Shown here: positions 9,710 to 17,961 of the stretch, piece by piece
Layout of the letters: every line of letters begins with the position of its first letter
Position numbering within the stretch: the first letter of the stretch is position 1
Source: Nonlabens sp. YIK11
GTDB lineage: Bacteria; Bacteroidota; Bacteroidia; Flavobacteriales; Flavobacteriaceae
Direction of reading: 5' to 3'
Length of the DNA: 64,000 nt
NCBI RefSeq assembly: GCF_001413925.1
Contig: NZ_LBMJ01000001.1
Span: 2,768,001 to 2,832,000 of the forward strand
The notes under the pieces: model-generated
What the model saw: only the letters and a program-made list of their open reading frames with translations
The model's database searches: none
What the model was told of the DNA's origin: nothing
Made by a program: the position numbers and the translations under genes

Positions 9710-11110
9710 TTAAACGTGAATGGCACGATCCTCAGTCGCCGCGAGTGCAGCTTCCTTGACGGCTTCGGCATAGGTTGGGTGTGCATGGGACATGCGAGCG
9801 ATATCTTCAGAACTTGCTCTAAACTCCATGGCGGTAACAGCCTCGGCAATCAAGTCTGCAACGCGTGCTCCTATCATATGAACGCCTAGAACTTCATCTG
9901 TGGCTTTGTCTGCCAGGATCTTGACGAGTCCATCAGTATCTCCTGACGCTCTGGAACGGCCCAATGCTCTCATAGGAAACTGACCCGATTTGTACTCCAC
10001 TCCAGCTTCTTTTAGTTCTTCCTCGGTTTTACCAACACTGGCGACTTCTGGCCAAGTATAAATTACATTGGGAATTAAATTGTAATTCACGTGAGGCTTT
10101 TGACCTGCGATGGTTTCGGCGACAAAAACACCTTCTTCTTCGGCCTTGTGAGCTAACATGATACCACGTACCACATCACCTATGGCATAGATGTTATCGA
10201 CGTTAGTCCTCATATGCTCATCCACTTCTACCTGTCCACGCTCGTTGATCTTGATACCGGCAGCGGTAGCATTCAGCTTATCTGTGTAAGGACGACGCCC
10301 TACGGAAACAAGGACATAATCACCCTTGAATTCTACTTCTTCTCCTTTTTTGTTTTTGGCGGTAACGGTCACCTCATCACCATTGCGCTCTACTTTATTA
10401 ACCGCATGGGATAGGTGGAATTTGACACCTTGCTTTTTCATCACTTTCATCAATTCCTTAGAAAGTGAGCTGTCCATAGCGGCAGCAATGCGGTCTAAAT
10501 ATTCTATGACCGTAACCTCTGCTCCTAATCTTCTATACACTTGGCCCAATTCCAACCCTATCACACCACCACCAATGATGATCATGTGTTTAGGTATTTC
10601 TTTAAGTTTCAAAGCTTCTGTAGAAGTAATGACTCTTTCTTTATCCAGCGTGATGAAAGGCAAATTTGCTGGCTTGGACCCTGTGGCCACAATGATCTTT
10701 TTAGCCTCAATCGTCTGTTCTTTCTCGCCTTCAATTTTAATGTGAGTAGCGTCCACAAAAGAACCCATTCCTGTAAAGACGTCAATCTCATTTTTCTTCA
10801 TCAAATAAGCAACACCATCGCAAGTTTGAGAAACGACACTTGCTTTGCGTGCGATCATTTTTTCAAAGTTGATCTTGATATCGCCTGGAATCTCAATACC
10901 ATGCTCTTCAAAATGTTTGGTAGCATCTTCATAATGGTGTGAAGAATCCAGTAATGCTTTGGACGGAATACAACCTACATTCAAACAAGTTCCTCCTAGT
11001 GTGTCATATTTTTCAATGATGGCGGTTTTCATGCCTAATTGTGCACAGCGTATTGCTGCCACATATCCACCTGGTCCAGAACCGATTACTGCTACGTCAT
11101 ATGTACTCAT
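9710..11110 (-). CDS. lpd: Dihydrolipoyl dehydrogenase (E3)
   Basis: An FAD enzyme that reoxidises dihydrolipoamide in 2-oxoacid dehydrogenase complexes and the glycine cleavage system. The N-terminal FAD fold IGSGPGGYVAA, the redox disulfide GGTCLNVGCIPSK (Cys42 and Cys47), the NAD fold IGGGVIGLELGQVYRRLG and the C-terminal HAHPTYAEAVKEAA with the catalytic His-Glu pair are all present. Length (466 aa) is standard. No E1 or E2 gene is adjacent. It has its own terminator (9662-9687) and a candidate -7 box at 11142-11149. Confidence 0.96.
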   Translation of the reverse strand: MSTYDVAVIGSGPGGYVAAIRCAQLGMKTAIIEKYDTLGGTCLNVGCIPSKALLDSSHHYEDATKHFEEHGIEIPGDIKINFEKMIARKASVVSQTCDGVAYLMKKNEIDVFTGMGSFVDATHIKIEGEKEQTIEAKKIIVATGSKPANLPFITLDKERVITSTEALKLKEIPKHMIIIGGGVIGLELGQVYRRLGAEVTVIEYLDRIAAAMDSSLSKELMKVMKKQGVKFHLSHAVNKVERNGDEVTVTAKNKKGEEVEFKGDYVLVSVGRRPYTDKLNATAAGIKINERGQVEVDEHMRTNVDNIYAIGDVVRGIMLAHKAEEEGVFVAETIAGQKPHVNYNLIPNVIYTWPEVASVGKTEEELKEAGVEYKSGQFPMRALGRSRASGDTDGLVKILADKATDEVLGVHMIGARVADLIAEAVTAMEFRASSEDIARMSHAHPTYAEAVKEAALAATEDRAIHV

Positions 11111-11141
11111 AAGTCTATTTTCTTCTTGTTAAAATGGATTG

Positions 11142-11149
11142 CAAAGATA
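11142..11149 (-). promoter_or_regulatory. Candidate -7 box of lpd
   Basis: On the minus strand this reads TATCTTTG, matching the Bacteroidetes -7 consensus TAnnTTTG, 32 bases before the lpd start codon. No good -33 TTG is seen at the usual spacing. Confidence 0.45.
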
Positions 11150-11160
11150 GCAAAGGCTAT

Positions 11161-12486
11161 TTAGATTGTCGCTTCTCCTTCGGCTATTTCACTTACCGAT
11201 TTAGGTTGCGGATTTCGCTTGTTATAAGGTCTAATAATTAATCGAGCGGCGCGATCAAAATTGAAGTAATTGTAGGTCCAGTTGAGGAAAACCACTATTC
11301 TATTGCGAACTCCAACTAAAAAGTATAGGTGAACGCCCAACCAGGCAAACCAAGCGAGAAAACCTCCTAAGGTAAATTTACCTATGTCTGCCACCGCACG
11401 ATTTCTACCAACAGTAGCCATGGAACCTTTATCAAAATAACTAAAGGGTTTCATCTCTTTACCTTCAGCCATTCTAATTAGGTTTTTTCCAAGGTTGTCT
11501 CCTTGCTGTATGGCAGGTTGTGCCACTTGTGGGTGACCATCGGGAAAATCTTTAGTTTTCATAAATGCAATGTCACCTACTGCATATACATTATCAGTTC
11601 CTTCCACTTTATTAAAAAGATCCACTTTGAGTCGGTTCCCTTTTTCTGTAATCATGGATTTTTCAAAGCCGCTGGGATGTGCACCGGTCACACCAGCACT
11701 CCAGATGAAGGTTGACGTTTCCAGTCGCATACCACTTTTAGTGGTTACAATGTCATCTTCATAGTTGGTGACCATCTCTTCCAGATGGACCTCAACGCCT
11801 AATTCTTTCAAATACTTATACGCTTTTAACGAGGCCTTTCTGCTAAATGGTGGCAAGACTCGATCAGCTCCATCCAGCAGGTGGATTTCCATAAAGTCTG
11901 GATTGATGTCTGGATAGTCGTTTTTGAGTATGCCGTTTTTAAATTCCGCAAAGGCTCCAGAGAGTTCTACTCCAGTAGGACCAGCTCCAGACATCACGAT
12001 ACGCATGAGCTTTTTTTGCTCGTTCACATCGTCAGTGATAGTTGCCTTTTCAAGGTTTTGAAGCATGAGACTTCTTATATCCAGCGCCTCTGGAACGGAC
12101 TTCATGGACAGTGCATTCTCCTCAATCTTATCGTTCCCAAAGAAATTGGTTTTGGTTCCCGTGGCGAGAATCAAATGATCATAATCGATCTCTCCTATGC
12201 TTGTAGTAATGGAGTTTTTTTCAAGATTGACTTTCTCTACTTCCGCCATTCTGAACAGGTAGTCGTGTGTCTCATCAACAATGCTACGCAATGGAAAAGC
12301 AATGGAATCTGGTTCCAAACCACTGGTGGCTACCTGATATAAAAGTGGCTGGAAGGTGTGATAGTTATGCCTGTCTATAAGTACGACTTGAAATTTGTGC
12401 TCTGTTAGCTTTCGCGAAAGCGTAACTCCTCCAAAACCGCCGCCTACAATAACGACTCTGGGATGTTGACTAGCAGGAATCTGCAT
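11161..12486 (-). CDS. ndh: Type II NADH dehydrogenase (NDH-2), FAD-dependent
   Basis: A single-subunit, non-proton-pumping NADH:quinone oxidoreductase on the inner face of the inner membrane. The FAD fold VVIVGGGFGGVTLSRKL, the family segment NYHTFQPLLYQVATSGLEPDSIAFPLR, a second nucleotide fold (MSGAGPTGVELSGAFAEF) and VYAVGDIA are present; hydrophobic C-terminal segments probably anchor it. The longest frame begins at 12567, but homology begins at Met28 of it (MQIPASQHPRVVIVGGG), so I place the start at 12486 (441 aa). The palindrome at 12407-12422 encodes TLSRK within the FAD-binding helix itself, so here it is part of the folded core. Confidence 0.9.
   Translation of the reverse strand: MQIPASQHPRVVIVGGGFGGVTLSRKLTEHKFQVVLIDRHNYHTFQPLLYQVATSGLEPDSIAFPLRSIVDETHDYLFRMAEVEKVNLEKNSITTSIGEIDYDHLILATGTKTNFFGNDKIEENALSMKSVPEALDIRSLMLQNLEKATITDDVNEQKKLMRIVMSGAGPTGVELSGAFAEFKNGILKNDYPDINPDFMEIHLLDGADRVLPPFSRKASLKAYKYLKELGVEVHLEEMVTNYEDDIVTTKSGMRLETSTFIWSAGVTGAHPSGFEKSMITEKGNRLKVDLFNKVEGTDNVYAVGDIAFMKTKDFPDGHPQVAQPAIQQGDNLGKNLIRMAEGKEMKPFSYFDKGSMATVGRNRAVADIGKFTLGGFLAWFAWLGVHLYFLVGVRNRIVVFLNWTYNYFNFDRAARLIIRPYNKRNPQPKSVSEIAEGEATI
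12407..12422. repeat. Palindrome copy 4, exact 14-bp core
   Basis: GCTTTCGCGAAAGC is exact; the first base of the 16-mer is A instead of C. Read in the LSRK frame inside the NDH-2 Rossmann helix. Confidence 0.9.
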
Positions 12487-12549
12487 GATTGGTTTTTTTA
12501 TAAAATTAACCCAGGAACCCCAATATCCCTTTGCGCTTAACAATCTTTT

Positions 12550-12595
12550 ACTAACCTTGTAACACAATCAAGTATTGAGATACTAATCTTGTAAC
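12550..12595. promoter_or_regulatory. Direct repeat upstream of the sigma-factor gene
   Basis: ACTAACCTTGTAAC (12550-12563) and ACTAATCTTGTAAC (12582-12595) differ by one base and are 32 bp apart, ending 12 bases before the sigma-factor start. TGTAAC resembles -35 elements of some ECF promoters, so autoregulation is possible; this is inference. Confidence 0.45.
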
Positions 12596-12607
12596 CAAAC
12601 CCAACCA

Positions 12608-13102
12608 GTGAGTTCTCAACTAGAAAAGGAATTTGTTGAACAGTTAGAAACGAACCAGAATATTGTCCATAAGATTTGTAGGCTTTATACGGACAATCAA
12701 GATGCTCACAACGACCTGTTTCAAGAAGTAACCATACAATTATGGAAGGCGTATCCCAAATTTAGGGGCGACTCCAAGTTCTCGACGTGGATGTATAGAG
12801 TTGCCCTTAACACGGCCATCACCCTATACCGCAAATCAAAACGCAGTGTGCAAACACAGCGCTACGACACCGTGGAATTCAAAATTGAAGACACCACTGA
12901 GGATGATGAAACCATGGAGCAACTCACCTTGCTTTACGGCGCCGTCAAACAATTGAACGATATTGAAAAGGCACTAGTCTTTCTGTATCTAGAAGATAAA
13001 AATTACAAAGAAATCGCGGAAACGCTAGGTATTACTGAGGTCAACGCACGAGTGAAGATGAACAGGATCAAGACCAAATTAACGAACATTATAAATCCAT
13101 AA
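12608..13102 (+). CDS. ECF-type RNA polymerase sigma factor
   Basis: A small sigma-70 family factor (164 aa) that would direct RNA polymerase to a dedicated promoter set. Region 2 (about residues 20-85) holds AHNDLFQEVTIQLWKAYPKF and STWMYRVALNTAI. Region 4 (about 110-160) holds LEDKNYKEIAETLGITEVNARVKMNRIK, with its helix-turn-helix. The start is GTG at 12608; no in-frame ATG nearby gives a better fit. A two-base gap separates it from the membrane-protein gene downstream, which is probably its partner. A direct repeat with TGTAAC lies just upstream. Confidence 0.9.
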   Translation: MSSQLEKEFVEQLETNQNIVHKICRLYTDNQDAHNDLFQEVTIQLWKAYPKFRGDSKFSTWMYRVALNTAITLYRKSKRSVQTQRYDTVEFKIEDTTEDDETMEQLTLLYGAVKQLNDIEKALVFLYLEDKNYKEIAETLGITEVNARVKMNRIKTKLTNIINP

Positions 13103-13104
13103 GT

Positions 13105-13746
13105 ATGGATCAATTAGATATACTAAAATCAAAATGGCAATCGCAAAAAAGCGATTACCCTACGTATACTGCGCAGCAGCTTACTGGCCTGATCGCCAAA
13201 AAGTCGAGCAGTATCGTAAAATGGATCTTTTATATAGGTATAGGTGAATTTGTGTTATTGACGCTCATCAATATTTTCTACATGGATGGAGAAAATGTTC
13301 AGGGATATGTCGCTGCCCTTGGCGAGCCCTTGTATTATGGGTCTTATATCTTTAGCTATGTTGTGGTACTATTCTTTATTTACAGATTCTGGATCAATTA
13401 CAAAAACATATCTGCAGATCAACCAGCCCGCAAGTTGATGAAGAACATTTTGAAGACCAGGCGCACCATGAAATGGTACATCTGGTACAACCTTATTTTC
13501 ATCATGATTTTTGGGATTATTGGAGCAGTAATGCTTCTATTCAATTCACCAGAGTTTTCTGAGTTGATCAACTCTACAGAATTCCAGGAGCACAAGGTGC
13601 GTTTTATGGCTGGTTATATTACGGTCATGGTATTATTCTTTGCCGTTTTTTGCGCAATCATCTATGGGATTTACAGTCTGATCTACGGCATTCTGCTTAG
13701 AAGGCTGAAGAGAAACTATGAAGAATTAAAGAAAATGGAAGTCTAG
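13105..13746 (+). CDS. Membrane protein, probable partner of the sigma factor
   Basis: I do not recognise a named family. The 213-aa protein has a cytosolic N-terminal stretch of about 35 residues (MDQLDILKSKWQSQKSDYPT...) and four hydrophobic segments near residues 38-60, 75-100, 125-148 and 165-200, ending in a basic tail. Position, two bases after an ECF sigma gene, and the soluble N-terminus before membrane segments suggest an anti-sigma or sensor role, as in other Bacteroidetes pairs of this layout. No zinc-binding anti-sigma motif (HxxxCxxC) is visible, so the role is inference. Confidence 0.75.
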   Translation: MDQLDILKSKWQSQKSDYPTYTAQQLTGLIAKKSSSIVKWIFYIGIGEFVLLTLINIFYMDGENVQGYVAALGEPLYYGSYIFSYVVVLFFIYRFWINYKNISADQPARKLMKNILKTRRTMKWYIWYNLIFIMIFGIIGAVMLLFNSPEFSELINSTEFQEHKVRFMAGYITVMVLFFAVFCAIIYGIYSLIYGILLRRLKRNYEELKKMEV

Positions 13747-13891
13747 TTACTGTTTTGTAATCTCAATACTTGATCTGCATTGATGAAAATGCTGTCCTAA
13801 GTTCTATTCAAGAATCGTTCTTTTCGACAGTATTTAGATCTGTATAGATTTTCCGTCAGATTTGATATCGATATAAGGCAAGCTAAATCTG

Positions 13892-14359
13892 TTATTCTGG
13901 TTTGTAATTCAAGGTGTTCCCACGAGGCAAATAACTTAAGCTAAGTAAATTCTCATTGTATTCTAACAGAGCATATTCCAATGTTTCATTTGAATTACTG
14001 ATCGTCAAATAGGTGACCATTGCAGCCTCTGGGTTTGAATCATTAGCAGGCTTTCTTTCTACCGCATAGTCGTATACATCTCCTGGACTTTGATCTGTTC
14101 CTTTATAAAACATGATCCATTTATCATCTTTGATCTCGATACCGGCATTAGCATCTTCTGTGCTAATCCAGCGGCCGTTTTTGAAACTTACAGTGGCATT
14201 ATCATCCTCGTATGCAGCTGGAGACTTTTCTACTGGTGATGTGATTTCCTCTGTCACAGCTTCAGCTTCTACCTCTGATTTTTTACTCGTGTTACAAGCA
14301 ATGGTAGCCATGAAGACCATGATCAAGATGCTCATCTTTATTGGAAATGCCTTTTTCAT
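13892..14359 (-). CDS. Small lipoprotein of unknown function
   Basis: Starting at the second methionine (MKKAFPIKMSILIMVFMATIAC) this is a 155-aa protein with a signal peptide and lipobox TIAC, then an acidic low-complexity linker, then a small domain with tryptophans (NGRWISTEDANAGIEIKDDKWIMFY). The longest frame starts at 14419, but the 20 extra residues precede a clear signal peptide and are unlikely to be translated. The beta-rich C-terminal part resembles small secreted ligand- or inhibitor-like domains, but I cannot name the family. Convergent with the sigma operon. Confidence 0.8.
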   Translation of the reverse strand: MKKAFPIKMSILIMVFMATIACNTSKKSEVEAEAVTEEITSPVEKSPAAYEDDNATVSFKNGRWISTEDANAGIEIKDDKWIMFYKGTDQSPGDVYDYAVERKPANDSNPEAAMVTYLTISNSNETLEYALLEYNENLLSLSYLPRGNTLNYKPE

Positions 14360-14425
14360 AGATTTATTAATTGACGTAGTATTAATAGTTAAGGTCAATA
14401 TTTCAAAAGTTTGAATCAAATAACT

Positions 14426-15145
14426 CTATGGATTTGTGGACCACAACGCAGCGCTTTTCATCACGGCGCGACGTGGCAATTTCAATCCAGCCACTACCAG
14501 TTGTGCAAAATCTTCAGGTTGTAAAACGCTGTCTTCTGAGTCTTTATCTGCTATTCCCAGCTCTACCGTCATATCTGTAGCAATGGTGCTAGGAGTAAGC
14601 GTACAAACCCTAATATTGTTCTTGCGTACTTCTTTCATCAAAGATTCTGACATCCCGATGACAGCAAATTTTGATGCAGAATACGCAGATGTATTGGCAT
14701 TACCTGAAAGTCCTGCCGTAGAGCTCACGTTGATGATGTCTCCTTCATTTTTATCGATAAGGTGCGGTAAAACTTCTTTGGTCATGTAATACATTCCCAT
14801 CACATTGGTCTGTATGATTTGTGACCACTGCTCAACTTCCATCTCTTGAAAAGAACCAAATGCTGCGATTCCTGCATTGTTCACCAGAATATCCACAGAT
14901 CCAAGCTTATTAATAAGATCGCTCACACCAATTTTGACCTCTTCGTGATTACTCACATCAAAAGTCGCGTAAAAGGCCTTCACTCCTATATTTTCCAGCT
15001 CGCTAACGGTGTCTTGCAAGGCAGATTCATCTCTTCCTGTAACTGCTACGTCGATTCCTTCTTTTGCGAAAGCGATGGCCATGGCTTTCCCTAATCCTCG
15101 ACTACCACCAGTGATAATGGCCTTTTTATTTTTAAGATGACTCAT
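14426..15145 (-). CDS. Short-chain dehydrogenase/reductase, FabG-like
   Basis: An NAD(P)-dependent oxidoreductase of the classical SDR family (239 aa). The nucleotide fold GGSRGLGKAMAIAF, the NNAGIA motif, the catalytic serine in NVSSTAG and the YSASK motif with its active-site Tyr and Lys are all present. It is annotated FabG-like by general similarity; the substrate cannot be told from sequence, and no fatty-acid genes are adjacent. The stretch at 15061-15074 resembles the window's palindrome but is the normal AFAKEG of this family. Confidence 0.88.
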   Translation of the reverse strand: MSHLKNKKAIITGGSRGLGKAMAIAFAKEGIDVAVTGRDESALQDTVSELENIGVKAFYATFDVSNHEEVKIGVSDLINKLGSVDILVNNAGIAAFGSFQEMEVEQWSQIIQTNVMGMYYMTKEVLPHLIDKNEGDIINVSSTAGLSGNANTSAYSASKFAVIGMSESLMKEVRKNNIRVCTLTPSTIATDMTVELGIADKDSEDSVLQPEDFAQLVVAGLKLPRRAVMKSAALWSTNP

Positions 15146-15188
15146 ATGTGTATTGTTGTTGTTTGTGAATTTCTATTTGCACCAATAA

Positions 15189-16289
15189 TTAGTTATTGGT
15201 AGGCAGCGGTGTTTTGTTAAGTGTAAAGGTCATGTTTGAAATATCACCGGTAGCCTCATTAATTCTGGAATTGGAGTAATACAACTCATTATTGTAAATA
15301 CTAAACGTGTCTGCCCAGCGAACTTTGTCACCTTCGACCAAAGTATAGATCGAACCGTCTGGTTTTCTGTATTGAATTTTGTTGTGCTCTAGATCTGCGA
15401 AATATAGATTGCCATTAGCATCTAGAATCATCCCATCTGGAGCTGCGGTCGTACCCAAATCAGTCACACTTTGATCGATTTGCTTCTCACTTTTTGTAAG
15501 TAAATCATCTGTTGGGATGGAATACAAACTGTAGGCAGTCAGTGCGTGATAATACAACTGATTGTTGACCGCATCCAATGCGATACCATCAGAATTGATG
15601 GTGCCTTCCCATTTTTTACCATCAAAAGTGAGATAAGACTGCTCTGCTGTGGTAGATGGATGTTCGTTAAGAATTCTTCGAGAATTTCCGCTCTCGCGAT
15701 CGATCACGATCAAACCTGCGTGACCAGAGTCGGTCAAGTAAATCATGTTTTTGATGGGATCAACGCGCAAATCGTTGATATAGGAATCTGGAAAATAGCT
15801 GGAAGTTCCTAAAGTGTAGGTTTTTTTCAACTCATCAGATTCTAGATCAAAAACGTAAATGCGCGGTGCATCCAGCACCTCTTGGAACTTGACACTTCTT
15901 GTATCGATAACATATAATTCATTCTCAAAAGCTATTACCGACTGCACGCCTACAAATTGATCCATTTGTGTAGGTTGTCCTATTTCCCAAGCGTTCCAAG
16001 CTTCGTCCGGGTAGCTTTGTTGGGATTGATCTGCTTTGATTTCTACGACGGAATTCTTCACACCTTCTCGCCATCTAGGAAAGTTCACAAAAATGCGCCC
16101 ATCAGCGGTCAGAGTGACTCCAGTAACCTGTTGACCTGTGAAGCTGGCAACTTCGGTGATGATCTGTGAAGTGGAGTCCACTGCTACAGACTCTTCCTGA
16201 GTAGATTCGGTAGACTTGTTTTCTTTGCAGGATGCAAGAAAGGCAACCGATACTAGTAAAAAAATAGTGTGTTTTAAGAAGGTGCTCAT
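15189..16289 (-). CDS. Yellow/major-royal-jelly-like beta-propeller lipoprotein
   Basis: An exported protein with signal peptide and lipobox (FLASC, Cys21). The body carries the pattern of the major royal jelly protein / Yellow family: VNFPRWREGV, then PDEAWNAWEIG, FVGVQSV, APRIYVFDL, SYINDLRVD, IYLTDSGHAGLIVID and GIALD. These form a beta-propeller. Bacterial members are often labelled gluconolactonase-like or L-dopachrome tautomerase-related, but the activity is not established. Length 366 aa is usual. The FabG-like gene follows 43 bases downstream; the export operon is upstream on the same strand. Confidence 0.85.
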   Translation of the reverse strand: MSTFLKHTIFLLVSVAFLASCKENKSTESTQEESVAVDSTSQIITEVASFTGQQVTGVTLTADGRIFVNFPRWREGVKNSVVEIKADQSQQSYPDEAWNAWEIGQPTQMDQFVGVQSVIAFENELYVIDTRSVKFQEVLDAPRIYVFDLESDELKKTYTLGTSSYFPDSYINDLRVDPIKNMIYLTDSGHAGLIVIDRESGNSRRILNEHPSTTAEQSYLTFDGKKWEGTINSDGIALDAVNNQLYYHALTAYSLYSIPTDDLLTKSEKQIDQSVTDLGTTAAPDGMILDANGNLYFADLEHNKIQYRKPDGSIYTLVEGDKVRWADTFSIYNNELYYSNSRINEATGDISNMTFTLNKTPLPTNN

Positions 16290-16453
16290 AGATTGGATTT
16301 CAAAATTGCGGCGCTCTTTATCATCGTCGCCTTAAGGAAGACCAAAGTTAAAAACCGATGCCTCGATACGCTCCTAAACCCTTCATAAAACTGATGGCAA
16401 AGAATGAATCAGTTCTTCAGGAAGTTTAATAGATGAAAGATCTTTTGAGTATT

Positions 16454-16469
16454 CGCTTTCGCGAAAGCG
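16454..16469. repeat. Palindrome copy 5, exact 16-mer, intergenic
   Basis: CGCTTTCGCGAAAGCG in the 228-base gap between the Yellow-like gene and the TolC-family gene, 48 bases after the latter's stop codon. It is preceded by TTGAGTATT, similar to the TTGAG before copies 6 and 7. Confidence 0.95.
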
Positions 16470-16517
16470 AGATTCAAAACCTGCTTTGCAAAACGAGAAG
16501 AGATAGGAAAATTTACA

Positions 16518-17960
16518 TTACAGATTCTCAGGCAATATCACCAGGCTTCTAAATAAGGTAGCCTTGGATTCAAACAACTTTTTTTGAACCTCTAATTGCT
16601 TTAATTGAGCCTCAATAAACTTGACTTCCCTAGAGTTGATGAGGAACAGGGAACTGTCTCCCAATTCAAACTTGCGCAGTTCACCAGCAAGCAGTTGTGC
16701 CGTACCCGTAGTTAAGTTGGACGATATATCTAGCTGTCTGTTGTAACCTTCCAGCTCTGCAAACACAGATATGACTTTGTTGCGCAAAATGAGCGTTTCA
16801 GATTGCAGGCCGTAGCGTGCGTCATTAATCTTGATTTTGGCTAGGCGCAAATCTCCTCGTTCCTTCCTGGTAAAAATGGGATAGGCAAAAGTCAATCCAG
16901 CTTTGTAGTTATCCTGTGTGATGGAATTAAGCCGGTCCCAATCTGGAGTGATAAAATTATAATCAACGGTAATTTTAGGCAAAAGCTTGTTCGCTTTCAA
17001 TTGCCGGTCCACATCCAGTTGATCCAACTTAAAGTTGAGCGCCTGAATTTTAGGGTGGTTTTCAACGTTAAATTCTGACAGGCTAGTTCCCATAAGTCCC
17101 AGCGTCACGTCTATGGACGAATTTAAATCAGGTTGTGGGAAGACATTGGGTTGTAATTCTACCGGCACGCCATCCAGCCATAAAAAATTGGAAAGCTGCA
17201 ACCTGCTTTTGATCTCGTTCACTCTTGCCTGCTCTAATCCTAGCAATCTGTTCTGTGTGGCCACGCCGGCTTCTACCGTGTCAATCGCGGCCTTATCACC
17301 AGCGCGAGCGCTAATAATCACGCCGCGTTCTCGTGTAATGGCAGCATCCAAAATATCGATATATACCTCAACCTCCTTAGTAGCTCGCCACCATTCAAAA
17401 TAGGCCGTTGATGCATCAAATAGGATCTGGTTGACGGCAAGATCTCTTTCTGCTGCTGTTTGTTGCTCAAACAGTCGCGCCTTGCGCAAGGTCGCCATAC
17501 GATCATTGATCAATAATCCTTGTGCCAGGTCTACCTTAACTCCAGCACTGTACAAACCACCATCTGGAACGGTAAGTGATGGATCAAGAAAGGATCCTTC
17601 ATTACGCTCTGCTCCAGCCTTGAATTCTATACCATACCAGGTTGGAATCTTGAAGACACCAGAGAGTTCATCATAATATTCCGTTCCCTTAAAGTCCTTG
17701 CGGCGATAATCGACTTCAATTTTGGGATCAAAACCACCACGCGCTCGTAGCAAGTTCGCTTGTCCTTCGTCTAGCAGCAGTTCTGCTTGTTTGGCAACTG
17801 GATGGTGGCGCTTGACATATCCCAAATACTCAGAAAAGCTGAGAACAGTAGTGTCCTGCAAAACTTGTACTGGCGGTTGTTGTTGAGTTCGCTTTCGCGA
17901 AAGCGAAACAGCATCTACCTGCAACACTATTAAAAGAGCTATGAATAACGTGAACCTCAT
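16518..17960 (-). CDS. TolC family outer-membrane efflux protein
   Basis: The outer-membrane channel of a tripartite export system. The mature start is MRFTLFIALLIVLQ at 17960 (480 aa): a signal peptide, then two repeated coiled-coil/beta modules as in the TolC family (SEYLGYVKRHHPVAKQAELLLDEGQANLLRARGG). The longest frame extends to 18272 but would overlap the HlyD gene by over 300 bases and has no homology there. One base separates this start from the HlyD stop. The palindrome at 17890-17905 is read as SLSRKRT just after the signal peptide. It acts with the HlyD-like and ABC proteins upstream. Confidence 0.9.
   Translation of the reverse strand: MRFTLFIALLIVLQVDAVSLSRKRTQQQPPVQVLQDTTVLSFSEYLGYVKRHHPVAKQAELLLDEGQANLLRARGGFDPKIEVDYRRKDFKGTEYYDELSGVFKIPTWYGIEFKAGAERNEGSFLDPSLTVPDGGLYSAGVKVDLAQGLLINDRMATLRKARLFEQQTAAERDLAVNQILFDASTAYFEWWRATKEVEVYIDILDAAITRERGVIISARAGDKAAIDTVEAGVATQNRLLGLEQARVNEIKSRLQLSNFLWLDGVPVELQPNVFPQPDLNSSIDVTLGLMGTSLSEFNVENHPKIQALNFKLDQLDVDRQLKANKLLPKITVDYNFITPDWDRLNSITQDNYKAGLTFAYPIFTRKERGDLRLAKIKINDARYGLQSETLILRNKVISVFAELEGYNRQLDISSNLTTGTAQLLAGELRKFELGDSSLFLINSREVKFIEAQLKQLEVQKKLFESKATLFRSLVILPENL
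17890..17905. repeat. Palindrome copy 6, exact 16-mer (20 bp with flanks)
   Basis: CGCTTTCGCGAAAGCG with TTC/GAA flanks, preceded by TTGAG, at the start of the mature part of the TolC-family protein; read as SLSRKR. Confidence 0.95.
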
Positions 17961-17961
17961 T

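Noticed and set aside
10326-10745. 139-codon plus-strand frame inside lpd
   Set aside because: Shadow of lpd, which is complete with all motifs.
15061-15074. CTTTTGCGAAAGCG in the SDR gene as another palindrome copy
   Set aside because: It encodes the normal AFAKEG of the SDR family after the glycine motif; only one half matches and the other flank differs.
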